A program made the position numbers and the translations under genes. 15,110 bases of DNA from Treponema sp. (GTDB taxonomy: Bacteria > Spirochaetota > Spirochaetia > Treponematales > Breznakiellaceae). Shown one piece after another: positions 7,324-13,430 of the stretch (position 1 is its first letter; each line of letters begins with the position of its first letter). The stretch lies in NCBI GenBank assembly GCA_031284195.1, contig JAITAI010000020.1:1-15110 (forward strand), written 5' to 3'. A model generated the notes under the pieces. The model was not told the DNA's origin. It ran no database searches and saw nothing but the letters and a program-made list of their open reading frames with translations.

Positions 7324-7640
7324 AAGCTAACCGGAGAGACCGAGGCGAACCTTATAGCCTTAAGCACTAGAAAGCCCCCTGCCGGGTATAAGCCTTGGAC
7401 ATGGCGGTTATGGGAAACACAGTGCGCAGTGGCATGAGGGATAGCTGCCGGACGCCTCCATAGGTCCGGCGCTAAAAAACACCCCTTAAACCGTATCTGG
7501 CGGAATACCGGCGCAGCATGAGGCGTTTGTTGCCAAGATGGAAGATGTACTTGAGGTATAACACGGGCCTTATGACGGGAAACGCCCGCATCTGCATGGA
7601 CGGGTAAAACGAAACTGAAGAAACTTACCTTGATACAAGG
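7324..7640 (+). pseudogene. remnant of an IS630-like transposase, central part
   Basis: From 7324 the plus strand reads KLTGETEANLIALSTRKPPA, then GYKPWTWRL. After frameshifts it continues LKPYLAEY, then QHEAFVAKMEDVLEV, a stop, then PYDGKRP and ICMD. The order (KL-GE-EA-LIALA----P-G---WT-RLL, then FVA-MEDVLEVY-RPYD-KRP--CMDE) is the standard catalytic-core layout of IS630 transposases; the final D is a catalytic aspartate. Multiple frameshifts and stops make it non-functional. It looks like the continuation of the fragment at 6200-6325, interrupted by the AT-rich array. The last ~95 bases before 7737 show no further recognisable protein and no terminator. Confidence 0.68.
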
Positions 7641-7736
7641 GTAGTTGGGGATTTATCCGATTGGGGAGGCTGCTGGGATTAAACCTGAACGCCGGATAAA
7701 CCAACTGAAATGTCCGGTAAGAGGATTATTGAGCGT

Positions 7737-8714
7737 TCACCGCTCATCTTTTGGCTTCAGCTTTTCTTTGATAGTCCAGCGGTTATCGGCCTTTTCAAAG
7801 GAGGAACTGGCTGCCTGTATCTGTCTGCCATCATCTGCAGCGAGTTTTACCTTGCCCAGGATCATATTAACTTCAAGTACCTTCCATACGGTTCCATCAT
7901 GGTACACCTTACTCCCTTCCGGGGGAATGAGCCGGCGCTGTTCGCTATAAAAGCAATGTTCGTAAGCCAGGCAGCAGAGGAGCCTCCCACAAGGGCCGGA
8001 GATTTTCATGGAATTAAGGGATAGATTCTGATCCTTGGCCATTTTTATGGATACCGGCTTTAAATTGTCCGAAATCATGTGGCAGCAATAACCCCGCCCG
8101 CAAACTCCCAAGCCCCCTACTTCCCGGGCTTCATCCCGGACCCCAATCTGCCGCAGCTCTATCCGAGTTTTGAAAATGCTCACCAGGTCCTTGACCAGTT
8201 CCCGGAAATCCACCCTGCTTTCGGAGGTAAAGAAAAACAAGATTTTTGGTTCTTCCAAGAGGTAATGTACCGAGACAAGCTTCATTTCTAATTGATGGGC
8301 TTCGATTTTCTGTTTACAAATGGTAAAGGCTTCTTGTTCCTGGATCCGATTGGCCAGGGATTTTTCCAACTCTTCAGGGAGGGCAGGCCGTTCTATCCGG
8401 GTAATTCCTGAAAACAAAGGGGGTCCCTCTTTCCTCGGTACAAGACCGATGATCTGCGCCAAGTCCCGGCCATACCGGGTAGGAACCAAAACCATACTCT
8501 GAGGATTGAGGATTTCCCCGGGATAAGCAGCCAGAAAAGTTTCATGGGAATATAAGAGTCTGAGCCGGTAAACCGGCGTGTCTGGGGCAAGCAATTGCTC
8601 CCCGGATTCAACGATTACCACGGTACTGTCCAGGCATTTTTCCGCAGGCTTATCCTCAAGCGCGGTAATATCCTCTTCTAAGTCTTCGCTACCATAGGCA
8701 TCTAAATCTCTCAT
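7737..8714 (-). CDS. ricT: PSP1 domain protein, RicT/YaaT-like
   Basis: 325 residues from the ATG at 8714, which has AGAAGG 4 bases upstream. In-frame ATGs at 8738 and 8831 are possible; 8831 also has a weak SD and would leave only 16 bases after the previous gene, but the extra 39 residues look non-conserved. The PSP1 domain covers about 60-215, with VDFRELVKDL (168-177), RIELRQIGVRDEAREVGGLG (184-203) and then CGRGYCCH. A second cysteine block, CGRLLCC, is at 242-248. B. subtilis YaaT/RicT carries similar cysteines and works in the RicAFT complex, which binds Fe-S clusters and affects RNase Y activity, sporulation and competence. In B. subtilis yaaR also lies near yaaT, supporting the assignment. 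The role in spirochaetes is unknown to me. Confidence 0.85.
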   Translation of the reverse strand: MRDLDAYGSEDLEEDITALEDKPAEKCLDSTVVIVESGEQLLAPDTPVYRLRLLYSHETFLAAYPGEILNPQSMVLVPTRYGRDLAQIIGLVPRKEGPPLFSGITRIERPALPEELEKSLANRIQEQEAFTICKQKIEAHQLEMKLVSVHYLLEEPKILFFFTSESRVDFRELVKDLVSIFKTRIELRQIGVRDEAREVGGLGVCGRGYCCHMISDNLKPVSIKMAKDQNLSLNSMKISGPCGRLLCCLAYEHCFYSEQRRLIPPEGSKVYHDGTVWKVLEVNMILGKVKLAADDGRQIQAASSSFEKADNRWTIKEKLKPKDER

Positions 8715-8847
8715 ACATCCTTCTTTATTACGCAACATGAAGCCCTTGGGAGTGGGGGTCCTAAACCCCTCTTTCCCCTTAATTCCTTCTGAAGGGGTAC
8801 AATAAAAACCTGCGGACAGGCCACCATCCACCCTTCAAAAAAGCACC

Positions 8848-9360
8848 TCACTGCATTAAATCCACTAGCAAACCGGTAATCTCTTCAAGACGAGCGAGGA
8901 TTTCCAGTTGCACGGTTTGACCTGCCAATATACCTGCGGCCAATTGTTCCAGCTTGCGATCCACCACCTGAACAATAGCGAATTTTTTACGCTTTAATAA
9001 ATTCGTACCGCTGACCTGCATTTCAGTAGTATACCCATGCTTCACCACATAATGGAGAAAATTCCGCACCGCTGTTTTATACCGTAGGATCTCTTCCGGG
9101 AGAGGCCGGTGTTTTAAATCATCCCCGGTACTATGTACCGCATCCAGCAGTTCGTTAACCCTCTCTTCAGAAGGGGGAAGCTCCTCGACAGCCATTGACT
9201 CTGCCTCAGCATTCTGGTTTATATGCTCCAAAATACCGGAAAAGAGGGGTTTTTGGCCTTTACGGACCGAAGCGTCCTGCTTTTTCTTGGTTTCAGCCTT
9301 GATACCGGTATATACCGCGGCATTAAAGAACTTATTTTCCAAGAACTCTATTTTAGCCAT
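8848..9360 (-). CDS. yaaR: DUF327 / YaaR family protein
   Basis: 170 residues. The C-terminal two thirds fit DUF327: ELLDAVHSTGDDL (about 70-82), EEILRYKTAVRNFLHYVVKH (89-108), VDRKLEQLAAGIL (about 133-145), ending LARLEEITGLLVDLM. The N-terminal 60 residues are charged and low in complexity. The protein is predicted helical and cytoplasmic, with no membrane segment. B. subtilis YaaR is encoded close to yaaT, as here. Its molecular function is not established. The start lies 6 bases after the bactofilin stop with no good SD, so translation is probably coupled. A 133-base gap to the chosen PSP1 start follows. Confidence 0.82.
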   Translation of the reverse strand: MAKIEFLENKFFNAAVYTGIKAETKKKQDASVRKGQKPLFSGILEHINQNAEAESMAVEELPPSEERVNELLDAVHSTGDDLKHRPLPEEILRYKTAVRNFLHYVVKHGYTTEMQVSGTNLLKRKKFAIVQVVDRKLEQLAAGILAGQTVQLEILARLEEITGLLVDLMQ

Positions 9361-9366
9361 GACTGG

Positions 9367-9798
9367 TTAGATACTCTGTTTTAAGGGTCCTGAAAACACA
9401 GCCCTGACCCCTTGACCATCTTGTTGTTCTGCCATAGCCCGGTCCCATTGTTCGTCGTCATGACACACCTGAATCTTTCCGTGGATAAGGCAGCCTTCAT
9501 CTGCTTGGATACGCCGGGTGATGATATTCCCTAGTATCAGACCAGTGGCCAGGATCACCAACCGTTCACTAGCAGTAACGTTTCCGTATATCACCCCCCC
9601 AACGGTTATGGAGGTGCCGCTGATATTACTCTTTAACCGGGCCTTTTCGCCAATCGCCACCCGGCCCTTGACGTGTACATCCCCTTGAACACTACCGTCT
9701 ATCCGGGTAAATCCTGCAGCTTCAATGGTCCCGTTGACCTTGGTACCAGGACCTATAATGGTGTTGAGCAAGAAATCTGTCCGTTTATGACCAGCCAT
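9367..9798 (-). CDS. bactofilin (polymer-forming cytoskeletal protein)
   Basis: 143 residues with SD GGGGAGG 5 bases before the ATG. The bactofilin beta-helix core covers about 12-112: NTIIGPGTKVNGTIEAAG, RIDGSVQGDVHVKGRVAIG, ISGTSITVGGVIYGNV, then a 'LILGNI--RRIQADEGCLIHGKI' region. Evenly spaced glycines give the repeating beta-strand turns of the family. The 30-residue tail is charged and probably disordered. Bactofilins polymerise without nucleotide and place cell-wall enzymes. The M23 gene 12 bases upstream is the expected partner, as with CcmA and Csd1 in Helicobacter. Confidence 0.93.
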   Translation of the reverse strand: MAGHKRTDFLLNTIIGPGTKVNGTIEAAGFTRIDGSVQGDVHVKGRVAIGEKARLKSNISGTSITVGGVIYGNVTASERLVILATGLILGNIITRRIQADEGCLIHGKIQVCHDDEQWDRAMAEQQDGQGVRAVFSGPLKQSI

Positions 9799-9810
9799 AG
9801 CACCCTCCCC

Positions 9811-10851
9811 TTAATGGGATCGCGAAAGATTAGAACGGATATTAATATATTTATAAGGATCTACTACATCAGAACCAATATGCACTTCATAATGCAGATG
9901 GGGTCCTGTGGAAAGACCGGTATTACCAATATACCCGATCACTTCACCTTGCTGAACCCGCTGGCCTGCTTTTACCCGAATCGTAAGCAGGTGGGCATAC
10001 CGGGTATAAAACCCATGTTTATGTTTAATAATCACATTGTTCCCAAAACCGCTGTGTTCATAGTCTATGGTAACTACCTGTCCATCCGCAGTGACCGCGA
10101 TGGGGTCTCCCTGACGATAGGTGGAAAGATCGATACCCTTATGGATGTAATATTGTCCGGTAAAGGGGTTCGTATTTTGGCCAAAAAACATGGAAATATG
10201 ACCTATCCCGCCTTTGATAGGCCAAATACTGGGAATTTCCGTGAGCAATGCGCTCTGAGAATTGAGGAGGGTACCGATCTCCTTGACCGGTTCCACGACG
10301 GAAGAAAGGTATCCCGCAAGCTGTCGGACATCATGCACTTCCTGAAGTATCCCGTCAGGGGTTTCGGTTATACCGAAAAATGAAGATAAATCTCCTCCCC
10401 CAGGATTAGGGTTGTTTCTCTCCGCTATATCCGAACCCAAAGAGGATAAGGTACCTGAAAGGGCTGTCTCAAACCCCTTCGCTTCCCGTAATAAGAGGGC
10501 CGTTTCATCCCGAAGCTGATCCAGGCTTGCCTGAGTACCCTGCAAACGGTTCTCCTTATCCGTAAAACTCCCCCCAATGGTATTATTATAAGAGGTCCTA
10601 TACCAAAAAAACACCCCTGCCAAACCTACGAACACCGCGATGAAACAAAAAAATGATAGCAAGGTAAAATGAAGGTTGTATACTTTCTGTGCAGAATGAG
10701 GTACTAAGACGATGGTATATCGCCGGGTGAGGGTTTGAAACAACAGGGTACCGCCTCTTAACATTCCCTTCCCTATAAGAAGGATCATATTCTTAACCTT
10801 TTGAACTAGACTATTTTCAAACCGCTTATATGCATGGACCGAAGCCACCAT
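9811..10851 (-). CDS. membrane-anchored M23 family peptidoglycan endopeptidase
   Basis: 346 residues. A single membrane segment at about 62-84 (LLSFFCFIAVFVGLAGVFFW) follows a basic cytoplasmic stretch, then a coiled segment (97-135), then the LytM/M23 domain (about 210-335). Metal ligands and catalytic residues are intact: H237 and D241 in HKGIDLS, H287 in YAHL, and H318/H320 in GPHLHYEV. It should cleave peptide cross-links in the periplasm. The start at 10851 has GAGG 4 bases upstream; later Met codons are possible but less well placed. It is first in an operon with bactofilin, which supports a role in cell shape or helical form. Confidence 0.92.
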   Translation of the reverse strand: MVASVHAYKRFENSLVQKVKNMILLIGKGMLRGGTLLFQTLTRRYTIVLVPHSAQKVYNLHFTLLSFFCFIAVFVGLAGVFFWYRTSYNNTIGGSFTDKENRLQGTQASLDQLRDETALLLREAKGFETALSGTLSSLGSDIAERNNPNPGGGDLSSFFGITETPDGILQEVHDVRQLAGYLSSVVEPVKEIGTLLNSQSALLTEIPSIWPIKGGIGHISMFFGQNTNPFTGQYYIHKGIDLSTYRQGDPIAVTADGQVVTIDYEHSGFGNNVIIKHKHGFYTRYAHLLTIRVKAGQRVQQGEVIGYIGNTGLSTGPHLHYEVHIGSDVVDPYKYINIRSNLSRSH

Positions 10852-10970
10852 GTACCTCTTGCAATTAAACTATACGCTAAACATTTGCAGGCTGTTACCT
10901 GGTGCAAACGTATCCTCAGATGGAATGGACCAATCGAGTTTTAGGCTGATTGCTCCAAGAACCGCTTACC

Positions 10971-11007
10971 TCTGACCGTGGTCTATGGATCCAGAACCTT
11001 GGTCAGA
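10971..11007 (-). promoter_or_regulatory. hairpin in the 5' leader of the M23-bactofilin operon
   Basis: TCTGACC (10971-10977) and GGTCAGA (11001-11007) are perfect reverse complements around a 23-base loop. The hairpin sits right after the predicted transcription start, in a leader of about 160 bases that contains no ORF. I do not recognise a riboswitch class. Confidence 0.35.
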
Positions 11008-11020
11008 TTAGACGGTTCAT

Positions 11021-11049
11021 ACTATACCAATAAAAGCATATACTGTCAA
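11021..11049 (-). promoter_or_regulatory. sigma70-type promoter of the M23-bactofilin-yaaR-PSP1 operon
   Basis: On the minus strand TTGACA (11049-11044, full consensus) and TATAGT (11026-11021, five of six) are separated by an ideal 17 bases. It is correctly oriented and is the best promoter between the divergent M23 and ATL genes. Confidence 0.8.
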
Positions 11050-11164
11050 ATCCTTTTTGTTACCCTGGTAGGATAAACGTGAGGGCGGGGATTTCTTTCA
11101 AAGCTCTTGGTATACATGTATGTACTTGTAATAAATATCGACGGTATGAGATGATTTTTTTATC

Positions 11165-11194
11165 TTACAGTCCGGGTTCGTATGAGTCTATATA
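11165..11194 (+). promoter_or_regulatory. possible sigma70-type promoter for the ATL gene
   Basis: TTACAG (11165-11170), an 18-base spacer and TATATA (11189-11194) on the plus strand, followed by an AT-rich start region. The hexamers are weaker than those of the minus-strand promoters in this window. The implied leader is about 150 bases and contains the nested hairpin. Confidence 0.45.
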
Positions 11195-11242
11195 TAAAAG
11201 TATAATAACATTAACATAAAAAGGGTTCTTGAAAATGCCGGA

Positions 11243-11314
11243 TCTTGAAAAAGTAGCCTTATATGTAAAGGAAAAACCGGTCTTTGGCTGGTTTTTCCAG
11301 AGCCTTTTTCAAGA
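11243..11314 (+). promoter_or_regulatory. nested stem-loop in the ATL gene leader
   Basis: The outer stem TCTTGAAAAAG (11243-11253) pairs perfectly with CTTTTTCAAGA (11304-11314). Inside it, GGAAAAACC (11270-11278) pairs perfectly with GGTTTTTCC (11290-11298). Two nested perfect stems of 11 and 9 bp in a 72-base span are unlikely by chance. The structure lies 36 bases before the ATL ATG and could be an attenuator, a regulatory leader or a small RNA. There is no T run directly after the outer stem, so simple termination is not indicated. Confidence 0.55.
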
Positions 11315-11349
11315 CTAACCGGGTTTTAAAAACCTCATAAGGAAGAACT

Positions 11350-11703
11350 ATGGCCAAACCCCATGAAACTAAACCCTATACCGTCGAGACCCTTCGTATC
11401 ATTGAAGCTATTCAAGCAGTACCTGTTGGCAGGGTTTCCAGTTACCGTGATATTGCCGGAGCTGCAGGGCTACCTCAAGGGGCCCGGCAGGTTGCACGGA
11501 TACTCCATGCCCTCTCCAGATCCCAGAACTTACCCTGGCACCGTATCATCAAGGCCAATGGCCGTATTGCCCTGCGTCCAGGGGAGGGGCAGGAACTCCA
11601 AATCCACCTGCTCCGTTCCGAAGGAGTGGCAGTGACGGACGAAGGAACCGTTGATATGGACCGGTACGGACATATCCCTGCTCTCAGCAAGAAACGCCTT
11701 TAG
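11350..11703 (+). CDS. atl: alkyltransferase-like (ATL) DNA repair protein
   Basis: 117 residues with SD AAGGA 7 bases before the ATG. It is the MGMT/Ogt DNA-binding domain alone: VGRVSSYRDIAGAAG (26-40), ARQVARIL (45-52), then LPWHRIIKANGRIA (61-74). In active O6-alkylguanine-DNA alkyltransferases the motif is PCHR; here Trp63 replaces the acceptor Cys, as in bacterial and yeast ATL proteins. Such proteins bind O6-alkylguanine, flip it and hand the lesion to nucleotide excision repair without removing the alkyl group. The gene stands alone on the plus strand, between the divergent M23 operon and the 21-bp array. It should not be annotated as a methyltransferase. Confidence 0.92.
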   Translation: MAKPHETKPYTVETLRIIEAIQAVPVGRVSSYRDIAGAAGLPQGARQVARILHALSRSQNLPWHRIIKANGRIALRPGEGQELQIHLLRSEGVAVTDEGTVDMDRYGHIPALSKKRL

Positions 11704-11719
11704 GCTACAAAAAGGCTTT

Positions 11720-11846
11720 GGTACTATGCTACGAAACTTCGGTAGGGTTCTATCGAAGTCTCATAGTATATTATCAGACCTTGATAGGGTTCTACAAAAC
11801 TCCCATAGGGTTCTACCAGAGCGTTCGTAGAACGGGTAGAATCCTG
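11720..11846. repeat. short 21-bp tandem array (about 6 units) related to the AT-rich array
   Basis: Units begin at 11721, 11742, 11763, 11784 and 11805, exactly 21 bases apart, with a degenerate one near 11826. The consensus is about (g/a)TAGGGTTCTAnnnAAnTCn. ATAGGGTTCTAC occurs twice. Because 21 is a multiple of three, it reads as heptads on both strands: GFYRSLI, GFYKTPI, GFYQSVR on plus; VEPYGSF, VEPYQGL, IEPYRSF on minus. The unit aligns with that of the array at 6324-7311: GTAgggTTcTA against GTATATTTTTA, then AAAACTTC-like ends. It lies 17 bases after the ATL stop. Confidence 0.7.
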
Positions 11847-11976
11847 TCCTACCCGAAGGTTTGGGAAAACCAACCCCCAGGACCGCAAGGCAGGGGAGAT
11901 CCCACAGAGGAGTAAGATGTTCCCCCGGATCAGACGCAAAGCATCCGCCCATTGCTCCTGAGTGGGCTATTTTATT

Positions 11977-12094
11977 ACGCAATTATCCCCGATGTATACC
12001 CTTTCACAGGGTTCGACGGTTCGGGATAGGTTTCTGACATAGGCTATGTCTGATCTCTGATTATGACCGGTTATACATCAGGGGATAATTGCGT
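11977..12094. repeat. 118-bp MITE-like element with 5-bp target duplication
   Basis: The termini ACGCAATTATCCCC (11977-11990) and GGGGATAATTGCGT (12081-12094) are perfect reverse complements. The pairing continues inward through GATGTATA / TATACATC with two 1-nt bulges, giving 24-26 bp arms. TTATT flanks both sides directly (11972-11976 and 12095-12099). The 68-base interior holds another small palindrome, GACATAG-G-CTATGTC (12036-12050), and no ORF. It lies 15 bases after the stop of the oxidoreductase gamma gene, where its long stem could also serve as an mRNA 3' end; no T run follows on either strand. Confidence 0.65.
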
Positions 12095-12109
12095 TTATTA
12101 TAAAGGAAG

Positions 12110-12643
12110 CTAGACCGCCTCATACCCTATCTGGATGGCATCCACATTCAGGGGAATAAACCGATGCTTATCTAGGGGGAAGAACTGTTTCAGAATAGAC
12201 TCAAGGTTAGTCAACCGTAAAGCGCCGGTGAGTTTTGCCATAGCTCCCAAAGCCACCATGTTCGCAAACCGGGAATTCCCCAGTTGTTCCGCTTTATGCT
12301 GCGCCTGAATCCTGGCCACCTGGATGTCTCCACGCCGAGGCCCTTCCTTTACCAATGAAGCATTGATAAGCATGAGTCCCCCTGGTTTGAGCATACCTTC
12401 GCACAGGGGAAGAGAGTCGGGATTCATCACCAAAACCGAATCAGGGATCGTAACCAGGGGGCTGGCGATTTCCTCATCCGATACGATCACCGAGGTACGG
12501 GCAATACCCCCCCGTTTTTCAGCTCCATAAGAAGGGAAACAGGTAACGTTCTTCCCTTCCTGCATAGCACAGTAGACCCAGATTTGACCCAGAGAGATGA
12601 TACCCTGGCCGCCAAAGCCGGCGAAGAAAGATTTTTCAGTCAT
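12110..12643 (-). CDS. 2-oxoacid:ferredoxin oxidoreductase, gamma subunit
   Basis: 177 residues from the ATG at 12643, with SD AGGAGG 6 bases upstream and 10 bases after the beta-subunit stop. An in-frame ATG at 12688 would overlap the beta gene and is unlikely. Family marks: AGFGGQGIISLG (8-19), the SYGAEKRGG stretch (38-46), and a C-terminal ALGAMAKLTGAL segment. It is the catalytic gamma domain of the pyruvate/2-oxoacid ferredoxin oxidoreductase family. It completes a four-gene ferredoxin-alpha-beta-gamma operon, the same order as oorDABC. Confidence 0.9.
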   Translation of the reverse strand: MTEKSFFAGFGGQGIISLGQIWVYCAMQEGKNVTCFPSYGAEKRGGIARTSVIVSDEEIASPLVTIPDSVLVMNPDSLPLCEGMLKPGGLMLINASLVKEGPRRGDIQVARIQAQHKAEQLGNSRFANMVALGAMAKLTGALRLTNLESILKQFFPLDKHRFIPLNVDAIQIGYEAV

Positions 12644-12653
12644 GGGGCCCCTC

Positions 12654-13430
12654 CTATAAACCTGGATTCCCTCTTTGCTGGGTACCAAGAGGGATGGTGT
12701 TTTTGATTTCTCCCAAGGGGAATACGGGGATCATCTGCTCTTCCAACCAGGTGACTGCTTGGATCGGATCCATACCCCAGTTGGTAGGACAGGGGGAGAG
12801 GATCTCCACGAGGGTAAAACCCACACCGCGGATCTGAGCATCCAGGGCCTTTCGGATGTACTGCTTGGTCTTTCGGGCATGGGTTGGGCTATTCACCGCT
12901 CCTCGGGCGATATAACGGGAACCTTCAAGACCGGCGAGGAGCTCCGAAACCCGGATGGGATACCCCATACCGGAAGCAGGATCCCGGCCTTGAGGGGCCG
13001 TGGTTGCTTTCTGGCCTACCAAGGTGGTAGGGGCCATTTGCCCGCCGGTCATGCCGTAGATGGCGTTATTCACAAAGATCGTGGTAAACGATTCACCCCG
13101 ATTGGCCGCATGGATCATCTCTGCGGTACCGATGGCGGCCATGTCTCCGTCTCCCTGGTAACAGATGACCACATGATCGGGGAGTACCCGCTTGATCCCC
13201 GTAGTCGCCGCAGGAGTACGTCCATGGGCAGGCTGGACCGAATCAAAATCAAAATAAAGATCCGCCCAAATGGCGCAGCCCACGGGATTGGTAATGATCG
13301 TCTTTTCCCGAATTGCCAATTCATCAACTAATTCGGTGATGATCCGGTGTATTACCCCATGACCGCAGCCCCCACAATATTTAGTGGGAATGGGACACAG
13401 ACTTTTGGGATGTCCATGGAGTTGTTTCAT
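12654..13430 (-). CDS. 2-oxoacid:ferredoxin oxidoreductase, beta (thiamine diphosphate) subunit
   Basis: 258 residues. The ATG at 13430 overlaps the alpha stop as ATGA, with GGAGG just upstream; the longer frame to 13508 runs into the alpha gene and is rejected. It binds thiamine diphosphate: CGGCGHG (19-25), GDGD (93-96) and NNAIYGMTGGQ (121-131) are the cofactor and Mg sites. Cys12, Cys19 and Cys22 may contribute Fe-S ligands. With the other three subunits it oxidatively decarboxylates a 2-oxoacid plus CoA to acyl-CoA and CO2, passing electrons to ferredoxin. Substrate (2-oxoglutarate or branched-chain 2-oxoacids) cannot be decided from sequence alone. Confidence 0.93.
   Translation of the reverse strand: MKQLHGHPKSLCPIPTKYCGGCGHGVIHRIITELVDELAIREKTIITNPVGCAIWADLYFDFDSVQPAHGRTPAATTGIKRVLPDHVVICYQGDGDMAAIGTAEMIHAANRGESFTTIFVNNAIYGMTGGQMAPTTLVGQKATTAPQGRDPASGMGYPIRVSELLAGLEGSRYIARGAVNSPTHARKTKQYIRKALDAQIRGVGFTLVEILSPCPTNWGMDPIQAVTWLEEQMIPVFPLGEIKNTIPLGTQQRGNPGL

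Noticed and set aside
7447..7470. GCCGGAC / GTCCGGC hairpin as a terminator
   Set aside because: It lies inside the IS630 remnant, where the bases are part of degenerated coding sequence, and no convincing transcript ends there.
11235..11318. 27-codon ORF in the ATL leader
   Set aside because: It lacks a clear SD and coincides with the nested hairpin. It is kept only as a possible leader peptide and is not called as a gene.
11718..11915. Heptad-repeat ORFs (65 residues plus strand, 71 and 73 minus strand)
   Set aside because: They are by-products of the 21-bp DNA array. Both strands are open, no SD precedes them, and the rest of each ORF is not protein-like.
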